Part shown: positions 22,301 to 36,507 of the stretch, in pieces
Numbering within the stretch: position 1 is the first letter of the stretch
Layout: every line of letters begins with the position of its first letter
Assembly (NCBI RefSeq): GCF_000151315.2
Contig: NW_011887299.1
Location: 526,894 to 590,893 of the forward strand
Source of the DNA: Capsaspora owczarzaki ATCC 30864
Taxonomy: Eukaryota; Opisthokonta; Filasterea
Length of the DNA: 64,000 bases
Reading direction: 5' to 3'
Notes under the pieces: generated by a model
What the model saw: only the letters and a program-made list of their open reading frames with translations
Databases searched by the model: none
What the model was told of the DNA's origin: nothing
Translations under genes and position numbers: made by a program

Positions 22301-25300
22301 TGTTTGTTAAATTTCTGCCTTTTAGTCAATTTCCTTTGGAATCACGCTAGCAAGCTTTGCCGCCGTGTCCACGGATGGCAACTGGACGCCAAAGTTTCTC
22401 AGTGACAGTCAAGATGTCATTCACAAACAATGCTCTCTCAGCCATCTCGCAGTCTACTTTAACGACTCGAGCAACATCCTAGGAAAGCTTGATTCTGCAG
22501 ATCTCCGAGCCGAGCTTACTCGAGGTATCTGGCAAAGCGGTGGCGCTCAGCCCGAGGGTGCCAATTATTGCGTGCAGCCCATCACTTCGACGGCTCGCAT
22601 CCAGCTCCGCAAAGGCTCGGTGAGTTTGCGTGAGAAAGTTGAAAGTTGGTTTCCCGGCGAGCACAAAGTTTTGACTTATGGGTGTCCGCCGTTTCCTCCT
22701 GCTCCAGCTTGCTGATGGTCCAAGATTCGTGGCCGATGTGCTGTGCGACGCCATTGCCTTTGTGCTACATCAAGACCAGTATAAGAGCATGCTCACTTAC
22801 GCGGATGCGCTGCACAAGTTTTCTCGCCGCCAAAAGTAAGGAGATGGCTGTCGAATTCTCTTGTGTGTTTTGTTCACGTGATGACACAAGCATCACGCAA
22901 CGGGGAGCATCAAAAACCGAGGATTCCAAGCAGGAACTTGTTCACTGATTTTACCATTCTTTGCCTCCCTTTCGCTTCCAACTCAGGCACAAACGCTTCC
23001 GGCCGACGTGCTCCGTCAAGGAGAATCCGCGAGCGTGGTGGCAGTTTGCCGTCGCTGCTCGGTTTCACGAAGCCCGGGAGGCGAAGCGCAAATGGAGCTG
23101 GGCTTATTTTCGGGAGCGGCGACGCCTTCGGCAGCAGTATGTGCAGCTCCATGCCAAGCGACTCACCACTCTTCCACCCGCTAGTGCTGACCTCTTGGAA
23201 GAACTCAAGCGGTGCGAGCGAGATCTTGCCATCGACGACATTCGACTCTTCCGGTCGCTCGCGTCGGCAAAAGTCGCCAACGATCCACAGCTGTCGGCGA
23301 TGGCTGCCCTGGTGCGCGAGGCCCGTGCACAGGAACTTGCGGCCGAGCAGCGAAAGTACCAGCGTGATCGCGAGATGGCAACTTGGGGCGGGTGGGCAAA
23401 ATCATGGGCCGGTTGGCGCAGCGATAACTCGAGCAGCCCCACTCCCAATTCAGTTCCGTCTCCAATAGCTGTTACTGCATCGTTAAAATCAGCAACGGAC
23501 ACTCCACCTGCGGACGGGAACTCGGCATTCACCTTGACAGACCAACAGCGGGAGCAATTGTTTGACATTATCGGCTACAGGCAGTCAAGCAAGTCGCACC
23601 CTTCTCCGCCTGGCACCAAGGACGGCGAGTCGACGATCGACCACATTGATCCTGCTGGCGCTGCTCTCTTCTCACGAGTATCCTTCAGCCTTGCCTCAGG
23701 CTCCATTCAACTCTTCGCCCCGTCGACCAAGCAGCGAGAAAGCTCAGCGCTTGTAAAGGCCGTATTTTCGCAGCTGAACGTTGGCTTTAAACGACGAAAG
23801 CTGCACGGATCCTACGAGCTTGACGTGTCTCTGGATGATGTGAAGGTGCACGACACATTCACCCCTGGAACATTCTACCCCGTCCTCATTGGCGCCGCGT
23901 CGAGTAGCAAGGACGGTGAAGATGACGCCGGTCGGCCCGAGGGCGATCCCCTCTTTCGGCTGTGCTACGATGTGCGGCCGCCAGACGGTGTTGCCGATGC
24001 TCGCATCCAACTGGTCATGTATTCTCTCGATTTGGTGTACAACGCCCCGCTTCTGAACGCGCTGAATACCTTTGTAGCTCTTCCTCCGGCATTGCAGCAC
24101 CAGAGCCAACTCACCGTGGCGGCGCGCGACCAACTCAAAGCACTGGGTACGCAGACTGCGGCGAACATTCGCAGTGTTGTCGAGTCCCGCAAGTGGACCG
24201 ATACGCAAATCTTGCTGCACGCGCCGCGTCTGCTGGTACCGCGAAATGTGACAGCGCAGAGCTCATCCTTGCTCGTCATCGATCTGGGTGTATTTTCAGT
24301 CACTCGCGAGCCGTCGGCGGCCGTGCTTGCCCGACGTCAGCGTCGGCTCGAGCAGCACGCGTTGCGACTCCGCCAGCTTGCCAAACCGCCGTCGGTTGCT
24401 GCATCGCCGCCTCGGCCATCACTACCTGCTGCCTCTGAAAGTGGCAATTTGTCGTCTAGTGGGACTGACGACACCCTCGGGACTGACACGCTCTCCCAGA
24501 GTGTTTTGGATGTCGAGTTTTTCACTCCCCCATCCACTCCTCCATCTGAAGCCGAGGACTCGGACGTCGATGAGCTTGCGAGCGAAACGGGTCTACAACC
24601 AGAACCAGAAGACGAAACAGTCCTGGCAGCGTTGCGAAAACAGTCACAGCGCAATCCTTTCATTCTGGCTGAGCCCGAACTCGATGCTGCTGCTGCAGCA
24701 GCAACAGCAGCAGCAACAACAACAACTACAAGCACCAGCAACGCATTCGGCTCGTCCGACCTTGGTGGAACGGAAATGGGCACGTTTGCTCTCGAGCAGC
24801 ACTTGTACGATCGGTACCGTCTCGCGCTGACCGATGTGCAAGTGTTGGTGGCCGACAACATGCTTGAATGGCAATCTCACGCCCCGAATCGGCAAGCGCG
24901 CAATCACGACGCACACATTGTCCGGCACTTTGGCATCGGGCTGGTCGTCAGCAATTGCGTGTTTGCCCACTCGGCGCTCAAGCACTCGTCGCTTGCCATG
25001 ATCAAGGTCGATGGTACGGTCACTGCGCTGCATGTCGAAGCGTCCGAGCGCAAGCTTGGTCACGTGCTGGCCAGTGCGCAGTTGCTGCTTGGCGGCGGGT
25101 CCTCGGCGGAATCCAGCAGTGCGCACGCCTCTGCGCCAACATTGCAGAGCGCAAATCGCGAGGAGGCGTCGTCCACTCTTCTGGCTCGTGTCATGGACTC
25201 CTCGTCCGACCCAGAGCCCAGCCTCGCCCAACAGGCCAAATCCAGTCAATTCCCGTCCCCGGACGACGACGATGCGGACATTGTGCAGCTCGCCGTCACC

Positions 25301-28234
25301 TTCCACCTCCCCTCCCTCAGCCTCCACTTGTCCCAGTCCCACCCTGGAGACCCAACACTCGGGGTATCCAGCTCCTCTGAACCCTTTGCCAGCCTGGAGG
25401 TCGTCGGCGTCCACGCCCAGTTGGTTCGACGTGCATTCGATCTGGCCGTCACGCTGCAGGTGGACGGCCTGCATCTCACCGAAGAATCCACGGTCGACGC
25501 TCATTCCCCGTCGGCCTCGCCCTCCGTTGCTCCTAATCCCAGTCAGCGATACATCTTGACCTCCGGACAGCGCCTGACTGGCAGTCAAAAAGACGACCCG
25601 AACGCGGCGCGGCGGCTCATCTCGATGACCTACACTCGAATTTCCAAGCGTTCTCGCCAGTTTGTCCGTCTGACCGACCCCGCGAATCTGCCTGCACACC
25701 AAACACTCGACTTTGACTTCAACCAACTCAGTGTATGTGTCAATTATCACACCGTGGTCCAGTTTACCACGATTGCATACGCGCTACTCGCCGTGCTTCA
25801 CGACACCACGGCGAAACCCCAATCACCCAGTTCCGGCGAACAACAACCAGTCCCAATCCTTCAGAGGGAGGCGACTGCAATGTCATTGTTGCCTTCCAAG
25901 TCCTCTACAATGACAGCCCAACCAACCGCCACGCCCGCCGCGCTGCTGGGACAGGCAGCTGCCACTGTGGTGGAAGTTCGAGCGCGTGTACACCAACTGA
26001 CACTGGTGCTGGCGGCTCGTTGGGAGCCCTTGTTTGAAGCGCAGGTTGGAGGTGTCGAGTTGCAGCTGATGCATGCGCGTCAGTCGTCGTCTGCAAACTC
26101 GCTCGCAGGCAACAGTACAGGCGGGACAACGTTTGCGACGGGCAGGTTGACACGCTTGCAGTTTTTGGATTTGACGCCGCGAGGTAGGCGCTACAAGTCG
26201 GTGTTTCAAACAGCGCAGGATGCGGCCGAGGCCCTTGAGTTTGTGTTTGCACAGCACGGTCTTGGTCGCGACCTTCCTCCGCAGGTGGCCCAGTGCTTTG
26301 CTCGACACCGCATTGAAAATGTCCAGGCGGTCGATTATGACGCGCTGATTCGCGTTCGCCTTGCTGCTATTCACTGCGTCTACACTTCTCGTTTCCTCAA
26401 CGAGCTGTACGGCTATGTTGACAGCTTTTTGGATTTGCCACGCATTCTGGCTTCCGTGAAGGATTCTGCCGCCGAAATGGCCTCGGATATGATTGAGCGT
26501 GTTCAATCAGTGACTTCTTCTGCCGCTTCGGCGGATACCAGTGGCGCAGCACCCACATCACTGCTTTTGCCGGAGCCGACGCCCAAGACCTTCCAGCGAC
26601 CCTTCCGCTTGAAGCTGGACATTCATGCCAAGTCTCCCGTGATTGTAATTCCGCGAAACTCCGAGTCAGACGCAGTCCTCACTGCCGAGCTTGGCGAGCT
26701 TACCGTCAGCAACTCGTTTGACTGGGACGCAGAGTCTGGCTGCCATGTCATGAAGGTGCGCCTCTTGCTCGCCAACATGAATGCCCGCTCAAACCGGCAC
26801 CGCTTCGGAGCTCTCTCGCACGACGCGATTCTGCGCGAAACAGAGGTGGCCTTGGAGCTGTCGCACACGTCGTACGCCACCGGCGCCGCGGTGCCTGAGC
26901 AGCTCGTCGCGACAACTTTTTCGGGCTCCATCCAAAAGATTTACATTGTGCTATCCAAGCAGGTTTTCAACCAGATCTTGGACACGATCAACGAGAACAT
27001 TACACAGTCAAATCCTCCCGCCTCGGTCGTCCTCGGCGAGCAGCAGCGTGTGTTTGCGTCTCAATCGCGCAATCCGTCCGCCAACACCCCTCCAGTCCCA
27101 CAAAACCCGCAACCAACAACAAAGCCACTGGAGTCCTCCCTGCCAACAGATGCTCCAGTTGTATCTCGGGTGGCAACGGTTTTGGCAGCGGCATTTCAGC
27201 CGCCGACGTCCCAGAGAGCTGGCGACGCAACACTCATGGCAACCAAGCTGTCCGGGGACTTTGCAATCGGAGCCATTATCGTGGAGCTGTGCGGTGAGTT
27301 GCGTGGCGGAGAGCGTCCGGTGGTGGACGTCTCGTTTAGCAATCTTGCGCTTGGCATTGTTCGCCGCGCTTGCGACATGCGTGTCCAAATTTCGCTGCGA
27401 AACCTGGAAGTCCACGATCTGTTACAGCCGCTCACCAGCAAGAACAAGCTGCTTGTCAAATCCATTGCCTCGCCTTCCTTGGTGGACGACGGACAGCCCT
27501 CGTCCCTGCCCGCTTCGCTCGTGCAGCTCTGTGTCGTGCAAACAGTTCGAGAGTCTCCGTTGTACCAGACTCTGTACCACTCAACCGACCGTTTTGTGCA
27601 GGTGCAACTGAACGCTGTCGAGCTCGGCGTGAATCTGGAGACCTGGGTCGTGCTGCTGGACTTTTTCGGGTTTGGAAACGCCCCACCCGCCGTGTCGGCC
27701 GCTGATCGCGACTCGAGCGGCCAGTTTACATCTGCACTGCAGCAGCTACTGGCACGGGGTGGACCGGTGACGGGCGCCATGACTTCCACGGGACCTCTTT
27801 CGCGACTCGGCAACTTGGCGCGTGGCAAATTCCCTACGCCTGCGCCCGTCAGCAATCGTCCCGCTGCCGCTGCACAACCCAACTCTCCACCCGCCAGCAT
27901 GGCCCTTGATGTTTCTCTCGGCACGCTCTCCCTCTTGCTGAATCTACCTGCGGGTCCGTTTGCTCGTTTTGCTGTTGGTGATCTGGATGCGGAGGTGCGC
28001 ACCCGTCCGAACAAGCCGGTGCGTGTTGCCGGGGTTCTTGGCAAGCTGTCGATTCAGGACTTGACAGAGGACACGATCTTCCCCACTGTTTTTGATTCTC
28101 TTGGTGCCAATGTGCTGAGCTTTACCCTGCACAAGTTCAACTACCCCGGCGGTGCGATCTTGGCCGCAGCGCGAGCTCGCCGAGCCGAAAGTGCTGCCGC
28201 CAAGGCTGCTTCTCAGACGGCAGCTGCCAATATG

Positions 28235-28267
<33 letters not shown>

Positions 28268-31200
28268 GTTACAGCGCCTGAAAGTGCTTTGGAAGCCGAG
28301 TGGCCAGGCCACGACATTAAGCTGCAGCTCCGCATGTCGACCGTTCGCTACGTGCACATTCACCGCTTTGTTCGACAAATTCAAGCCTTCATCAGCAGCT
28401 TTACCTACCTGCACACCATTCTTGGTCGCATGCGGACGATTGGCGCAGGCATGATGGTGAACGAGGAGCAGCGCCCGTTCAAGATTGCCCTCGACATTGC
28501 CATCGATGCGCCACTGATTGCCCTGCCGAAAAATTCCCGAGCACCCGCCTGTCTACTTGCGCAGCTCGGACAAATCACGCTGGAGAATGAGTTTGTGTGC
28601 GAGCCGTTGTCTGCATCCAGTATTGCCTACCGGCAACGCAAGGCTCGGACCTCTTCTCGCGGAGAAGACGCTCAGAACGATGCAATCCTGGCCAGTGGAC
28701 TTGGCCCGGAGGTGGACTTGCTTCGAGTGTCGGCGAGAAATCTTCACCTCACGAGTGGCACCGTGCCCGCGACGCTGGACGAATGGAAGGCGTTCTTGGC
28801 GTCCAACCCGCCCACCATATTCAAGCACATTGACGTCGGTGTCGAGGTTCGCCGCAATCTGACCCAGGACCGCTGCATCCCCAATCTCAACATTCGTGCC
28901 AACTTTTCAGAGGTGGATATCAGCATTACCGACGAGCAGTATCGCCTGCTTCTCTCGATGATTTTTGACAATCTGGGCGAGCCTTACGACTTGGAAACGA
29001 TGGGCTTGCAACAGCAACAGCAGCAGCAGCAGCAGCAGCAACAACACCAACCACCACAGCAAGCGCACCATGCACCGACGCCCCCACTTGCCACGGATGC
29101 TGCTTTGCAACCGCGCTCGTCGTCGTTGCCGCTTGTCGCAGGTCCTGGTTCAAGCATGGCGAATAGTGCTCATTCCAGCTTGGCGCAACCCATCCCGCAA
29201 CAGCTACTGTATGATCCACTGGCCGTTTCCAACAAGCCTGTGGCCGACACTTTTGCCTCGCCAGTGCCAATGGGCTTTTCTGCCATTGTTCCCCGGCAAG
29301 GAACAGCTGCTGCAGTCGCCTCGTTTGTTGCTGCAACGGCACATGGCTCTTCGCACAACACGCTGCAGATGCAGCCGCCAGTCGAAATCGATCAACCGGC
29401 CGAGAATTGCGAAACCATTCAGTTCACCGTCACCCTGAAAACGGTGGCGTTGAGCATGTTGGATTGCACCGGACACGCCAAGCCCAGTCCACTAGCCATG
29501 TTACACGTGAACAACACGCTGTTTGAGTTTACTGGGTATGCCGACAACCGAACGTCAAACTTGCGCTTGGAGGTCGGAGCCATCAGTGTCTTTGATGCCC
29601 GTCCGAATGGCGGCAACGTTCATCTCGAAATCATGTCACCTCGAAAGGCGCCTGGGCTTCCAACGTCTCGTTCCAAAACGTCGCCGAGTGAAGAGGGAGC
29701 GTCGCGTCCTCCGCCTGCCCAGCTTCAGGTCGAAGTACGGTCAGAGCCAACTCGTCGCAAGTGCAGCGTTCTGCTTGATTCCGCGCGCGTTCTGCTCGTG
29801 TTTGACTGGTGTGGCCTTCTTGTGCGCTGGGCCATTCCTCCGCCTCGGGCAAGCCCGCCCCCGACGCAAACCCCAAAGACTCCTCCTGCCTTTGCTGCTG
29901 CTGCTGCTCTAGCGACTCATCAGCAAGCTCAAGAAGCTGCAGCTCCAGGCGTGACGTCGATTCCGGACGACGAGTTTATCTCGTCCGACGACGAGTCGGA
30001 TCCTTCCGACCCTTCGTCGCCGTCGTTCGATGCCGCTGGATCGACGCTTGCTGCCTCGTGGCTGCCGTCCCACTTTATGCAAGAGTCCCGTCGGTTGAAC
30101 GCGGCCAAGGCTGCACCTGCAGCAACTGCAGCTGCAGCCGCCACCTCTCCTGCAGCAAATGTACCCGCTCAACAGCCAATACTACCCGTGCAGCAGCCGC
30201 CAGGCGCACTCGATCTCATTGTGAGTGTGACCAACGTCGAGGCACTTTTGGTCGAGTCTGTCTCGCACCACGACACCAACGCCATTGTGCTCCGCCTGAT
30301 GAGCACGATTGCCAAGCTCACCACCATGCCGCCACTCAGTCAACTGGCCTCTGTGGAAGTGTCTGGCTGCGAGGTGTTCTCGGCCGTGCTTGGAAACGAG
30401 GACTTTACCGCGCAGTCCATCATTCAGCCGTTCGGAGCGTCGCTCAATCTTGCTGTCGACACGCACCAGAACGCGGGCATTGACACGGCAAAGCTGCATC
30501 CCGCCCGAGAGCGCGGCCCACCAAAGTCCGAGTCTGAGCCTGATTTCGAGATGGTGCATCAACGGCTCGAGCGTTTGCCCTCGGAGGGCGCTGTTGACGC
30601 GCTCACCTTGTCGGTAAAATCCACGCACATCAATGTCCATTTGCAACCCATCGAAGCCCGCGTGTCGTACAAGGATTTGCTGCTGTACCGCGTCTTGCTG
30701 AACAATGTCAAACAGCTGCAGCTGATCGCGCCCCCTCCCGTCTCAAGCACCACTGCTGCTGCTGGTGGTGCTGCGGACTTGGATTCCCCTCTTGCCGCTG
30801 ATGCATCCACGGCATCGAGCCAGCGGCTGAGTCGGACTCCGACGGGCGGTCCTTCTCTGAGCGACGCGGTCGCCACCTCTGGGTTTGACGACGAGCTGGC
30901 TGCCCTGCTCCTCGACGCGACAGAAACGGCTTTGCAGTCCCAGCCAGCGTCTCTCCACGCCGCTCACGGCGCCCGTCGTCCGTCTGGGTCTGCTTTTCCA
31001 GCCTCGGCATCGTCGCCAGCGCTCTTTGCCTCGACTTCCACTGGCCTTGTGCACGCCAGCTCGGCCCGCGAGGTGTCGGTGATTGAGCGACAACAGCTGC
31101 AGTTTACCCTCGACGACTCCAGCATCACCCTGATTGACGACAGCCAGGGCATTGACGTTCCCCTCCTCCGTATGACCGTGCGTGGTGTGCGGGCAGAACT

Positions 31201-34200
31201 CGCCGACTGGAGCTCGCCCGACCCAGACACAACCCCGCTTGTGGGTCGATTGAATTTGCGCTCATTCTGCTTGGATCACTTCAACACGCGAATTTCGTCC
31301 TGGGAGCCGGCTATTGAGCCATGGCCGTGCAGTCTCCAAGTATTCAGACAAGGTGTTGCATGGAGCTCGCAGCTCGAGTCAAAATCTCGCCTTGAGCTCA
31401 ACTTGAGCGAAGCGTCCGTCCTCACGGTTTTGCAAACGCTCAATACGTGGCGCGCGTCTGCGGCGAGTGCGTCTGCTTCTGCATCCCAGCAGGCGTCTGA
31501 GAGCTCAGCTGCAGGCAGTACCACCACAAGTGAGAGTGTTGGGACGACGACCGTTCGCCGGCAGTTCCGTCCATTTGCCGTTCGCAATCGAACCGGTGTG
31601 CGTGTGAGCTTCCGTCGCTGTATGGGCGCAAACATTGACCCCCTGTTCTCCATCGTGGAGCCCAACGAGGAGCTGCAGTTTGAGTTTGATGACGTTGGCC
31701 GGCGACCTCGCGCCTTTGGTGGAGCTGCGGTACACTCTGCCCTGTCAATCGACCAGCTGCGCCGTCGCTTGGTCGTTCAGGTGGATGGCTACGAGCCGCT
31801 CCCACCGCAGTCTGTTCAGCGTGATCGTCGCGCGGTCTTGACAATGACACCGATGCGCAACCAGGCTCCGTCCCGAGCGCATATCGTGCTGCAGTTCCGC
31901 ATGGAGCAGAGCCGTCGAGTGATTGACATTAGCTCTGGCGTGGAAGTCCGAAATGGATTGCGCATTCCCCTCGACTTGATTTACTTGCCGCAGAATGGCA
32001 ATGTCCCCGATTCGCCAGACGTGTCCATCCAGGCGCAGCACATTCGCAGCGTTGTTTCGACGCTCGCCCCAGGCGAGCAGATTGCCGTGCCATTGGCTGT
32101 TGCCCAGGGCAGTCTGGCAGTCGCCCCGTCTGGGTACAGCTGGTCGCGCGACTTTCGGTGGCCAGAGTTTACAGCGCGCGGGCCCTTCAACACGACCGAA
32201 GCGGTGCAACTTGTTTGCAACGTTGCCCGAAATGCCTCCTTTGTGCCGACCGAGCCACGCGCTGCCTACAATAGCGCTACTACCACAACGAGCCCCACTT
32301 CTACAGCTAGCGCCAGCCCAAATGCGAATGCTGGACCCGAGCGGTTTTACATTGCGCTTCACGTGTCCCACGATGAATTTTCCGTCAACGACCAACCGCG
32401 GCTGCACCCGTCGCACGTCTTCCACTTGGTTCCGCCAATCCAGTTTACCAACTTGCTGGCCAACTCGATTCGCTATTCCCTTGGCGGAAATGTCGTGCGC
32501 GGCACCCTCGAGCGAGGCGAAACCGTCCACGTTCACTCCATCAATCTGTTAACGCAAACGACAGACTTGACCATCAACATGGAGGGCTTTGGTTGGTCTC
32601 CCCCCGTTTATGTGCATCTGGCCAACTCCCCTGCCGGAGCCGGCTCCGGCATGCCACTCAGGCGAGATGTCGCAACGGCATTGTCCATTCAGGACCAAGC
32701 TCGGCGCGAATTGCGCTTGCGAATCAACAACCAGCGCCCAGTGTCCAACGGTGCTCGGCATGTGGCCGTGTATGCGCCGTACTGGTTCATCAACCGAAGT
32801 GGCCTGCCTTTGCTGTACATGCATGACAGGTCTGGCGCGGATGTTGCTGCTGGACAGTTTATGGAGAACCTCTCGGGCCATTCGAGCGTGCCGTTCATGT
32901 TTTCCTTTGACCAGTCGGGCTCTGAGGCCAGCACCAGCGGCGGAAGCGTCAATCTGTGTCGCATGCGGGCCGGCAGCGGTATTTGGTCGACCGCCTTCCC
33001 CATTGACAATGTTGGATCGACCTTTCTGGTCGTGCTTCGCGAGCCCCAGATGAACAACCGCCCCGACGTGGTCTCGGAGGTGAGTGTCAACATTAGTCTT
33101 GGCACGGGCCGCTTTAGCAACACGACGATTGTCGTGCTGCATCCGCGGTACTCGCTCGTGAACTTGACCCGTTTCCACATCAGCTACTCGCAGCAGCCAT
33201 TGGTCTCGGTCGGCTCGCGACAAGCAGTCGCCATGCAGAGCAGCAGCAGCAGCGGTATTTCGCTTCCACCAGGAGCTCGTTCTGCCTTCCATTGGCCGCG
33301 TGACGATCTCGACAAGCTTCTGTGCGTCCGCATGGAGGACCGCGACACCAATCCTGCGCATCCAGTCTCTTACGTGTGGTCGAGCGGCTTTGCCCTGAGC
33401 GCCATTGGCTCGCTGTTTGTCAAGCTGCGCAGTACCGACGCCAAGCAGATTTACATTTTGCACGTCGAAGTCGTCCACCGTGACAGCGCGCGCATTGTCA
33501 TTTTGAGGGAGGACGATGGATTGCCGCCCTACCGTATCGAGAACCACTCGGAAGTGCCCGTCATCTTCTTCCAGACTGGCGCAAGGGCTTGCTTTGAGCT
33601 GCTGGCCCCGGGTTGCTCTGCCAACTATGCCTGGGAGGACATTATGGGCTCGCGGACGGTTTCGGTCTTTGTCGAGGGCACCGACCCTGCCAATGCGGTG
33701 GCCTACGACATGAGCACGCTGCACAAGGAAGGCGAGCTGCTGTACTACCCCAACTACTTTTACATTGCACTGAACGACAATCTGGTGCTGGATGCGATCG
33801 CGCCTTCCAAACTCTTTCTGGGCAATCCGCAAACAGCTGAAGCCGCAACGCATCTGCTTGCGAGGCCACCGCACCCCAGCTCCCCTTCCACACGTACACC
33901 CGACCACGGGTTTAATGTCATGCCGCTCGTGGCAGGCCGTCGAACAGGAGCGGCGGATTTGCTGGCCATGTCCAACTCGTCGCCCACAGCCTCTCGCGCG
34001 AGTGGCTTGGACGGGTCCCTTGAGCCGGATATGCACGGGGTCTATCTCGCGACCAAGCGACCAGCAGACTCGGCTGGCACGCAGCTGTGGCGCATGTCCC
34101 CTCAAGGCCAGGTCTTCAATCAGGCAACGGGATTCATGCTCGATCTCTCGGGTAGCCGACTGCAGCTCCACGCTCGAGTGCACGCATCGACTCGGACGAG

Positions 34201-36400
34201 TGGAACAATCTTTGCCTCGACCGCCGGGCCTCGGTGGATGTTTACGAACGGCCGTGCATGCTTGAAGGGCAACCCCGACTTTGTTCTCGAGCTGAAGGAC
34301 GGCAAACTCGAGCCTGGAACCCCAGTGGTGCTTGGGTCTCGCTCCTCCGCACGTGCGCAGCGACAAACCTTCCGAATTCAACGCTTGCGAGGCGGCAATG
34401 GCGTTCTTCGAGGAGCTGTCGTGTCTGACGGGCCGACGCGCGTGCTCCAAATGTCAGACTACCGCGCGGATATGCCATCGTCCTCTGGACGTCTGGTGTC
34501 CAATCTGCAGCATCGTACTGCGTCGGCAATCAGGCAGTACCATGAGCCGGGCCACTCGTCTCCTGCTACTCCCGCGGCCAGTGTTCCGACCAGTGTGCAA
34601 TTTTCCGCCGTCTTGTCCGGAGTGGGCGTGTCGATCATGGATGCGTCACCTCGAGAGATGGCCTACTTGCACCTCCAACAGGTCGGCCTGCAGATACAAC
34701 GCGTCGAGTACCAGGAGGTGATTGAATTCTCCGTCAAGCACTTGCAGCTCGACTCGCAGTACGACGCCGAGCCTCGGTTCCCAGTCATGTTGCAGCCTGC
34801 CATCTCGAAAGGCAACAGTGCTGGAGGCGACTTTTTCCACGGCATCTTGGAGCGTGACCGACGCCCGCTGCCGCGATACGAAATCGTGCGCCGCTTGGAA
34901 ATCCAGCTGCAGGATTTGGCGTTGACCATCGAGGAGGTTGCCATGCTACGCTTGGCGCGCATTGGGTTTGAGATTGCCGCCATTCTCAATCGGCGGGACA
35001 CCCCTCGCGTGCTGCAGCGGACCAACTTGTTCAACATCCGAGTCATGTCGCCGGCGTCGTCGTCGTCGTCGCGTGAGGCGGAAACCAGTAGAACGACCAC
35101 TCCCGCAAATTCAAATTCAGGAGGGTCTATCGTGCCTGCTGTGGCTGCTGCTGCTGCACCGTTGGCATCGGGCACCCCTGTCGCATCCGCGGGTGGCCGC
35201 TCAACAGGAGGAGGACGGGCGACCTGTCGTGTACTCGGTGGCGTCCTGCCCGACCCGCACACTCCACTCACGGATGTTCACATTGACCTTGATGACCAGG
35301 TGGTCGATCTAGCTGGAACCTCGACAGAGTCCATGATTGCGCTGGTGATTAGCGAGTACGACCATTTCGTGTCGCTCTTCTCCCACGACACGCATTCAGA
35401 GCGTGAGGACCGCAAGTTTTACTTTGAGCTCTTCTCGCTTCCCAAGCTGCGCATCATCATGACCCTGGCCATGCTGCCATCGCGCTCTCACTTGCCGCTT
35501 GAGCTGCGTGCTGTGCGCGCCAAAGTGCTTCCGACGTCGATCTCGCTTGCGCTTTCCCGCGCCAAGTTGAACATTACGGCGCATGTGCTGGAGCACGTCC
35601 AGTTCAGCAGCGGTGGCCAGCTGACCGGCGTGCTGGTGGAGAGGTTCAAGACCGAGCTGTCGCAGCAAGTGTGGGCGCTACTTCGCAGCATTGACGTGCT
35701 CGGATCTGCCGCCAATCGCATTGCGGCCATGTCGGGCGATGAAGAGTACGTCAAGGAGCGCGAGAAGAACCAGGCGCCCATCTCGCGTGTCTTCTCCATG
35801 CTCGACGGCGTTGCTGATATTGTCGTCAAGCCTGCCGAAGGCCTTCGCCGAGGAGGTGTTGGAGGACTCATGAAGGGCGTGTCCAAAGGGCTGCTCGGTG
35901 TCGTCACCAAAAGTGCAGCAGGTGTGCTTGACCTGGTGGCGGACACGAGCTCGGGTGTCGTGCGGATGGCGGGAACGTCTTCCATTGACATCCCTGAGCG
36001 CTCTCGCACGCGCCGCCCGCGCTCCATTGGACCAGATTTCGTCATACGACCCTATTCAGACTCGGAGGCTGCCGACCTGCTGCTTCTGATGAGCGCCAAC
36101 GGCGGTGACGTCAATGAGCGCTTCGTTGCTCGCGCCAAGCTCTCTGCCCACATTGGACTCATCATCATGGTGACGAGTCTCCGTGTGCTGGTCATGCGCA
36201 TTGGTGAAGGGCTGACTGTTGAGCGCGACATTAGCTTTGCTTCCATGCAAACCGTTGCCCTTGCTGCCCCGAACAGCACCTCGCTCCACGTCCGGCACTT
36301 TTCGGGCACCACCATTGCTCTTCCCTTTGAAGACAACGTTAGCGCAATTCGCATTCGTGACAGAATCTTGTTTGCGTTGGAATTGTTTCACGAGCGTTGA
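20975..36400 (+). CDS. VPS13: VPS13-family bridge-like lipid transfer protein with a ricin-B-like insert
   Basis: Rod-shaped lipid-transfer protein of membrane contact sites. Exons: 20975-21071, 21333-21410, 21655-21767, 21865-22004, 22079-22181, 22326-22619, 22708-22835, 22987-36400; 4,788 codons plus stop, frame closed. The N-terminus is a chorein domain (ESVIVDVLNRVLGDYVDGLN, LLVTIPWSKLKSEPV). The body is the repeating-beta-groove region with Ser/Ala/Gln-rich linkers, including a poly-Gln run near residue 2325. A VAB (SHR-BD) domain starts near 3174 (PFAVRNRTGVRVSF) and includes YAPYWFINRSGLPLLYMHD. Residues about 4002-4123 resemble a ricin-B-type lectin (GVYLATKRPAD, ATGFMLDLSG), an insert known from VPS13D. 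The C-terminus holds the ATG2/VPS13 C-terminal region (about 4456-4690) and a PH-like end. No UBA domain was seen, so the paralogue is uncertain. The last exon is a single 13,414-nt exon, although the first seven average 136 nt. Confidence 0.95.
22263..22297 (+). repeat. Poly-T tract in VPS13 intron 5
   Basis: Thirty-five uninterrupted T within intron 22182-22325, upstream of the acceptor at 22324-22325. It acts as an extreme polypyrimidine tract or is a simple length-variable repeat. Confidence 0.9.
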
Positions 36401-36468
36401 GAGTATGGGGTTTTTGGAGTTCAGTGCTCTGAGTTTTTATTCTGTTGTTGTCGCCATGGCATTTTTTT

Positions 36469-36507
<39 letters not shown>

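Noticed and set aside
24660-24760. Possible expanded-repeat regulatory element (CTG/CAG tract)
   Set aside because: It lies inside the VPS13 coding exon and simply encodes an Ala/Thr-rich linker.
32549-34450. 633-codon open frame on the minus strand inside VPS13
   Set aside because: It is antisense to conserved VPS13 VAB and ricin-like sequence. High third-position GC of the sense strand keeps antisense frames open; its translation has no domain or membrane logic.
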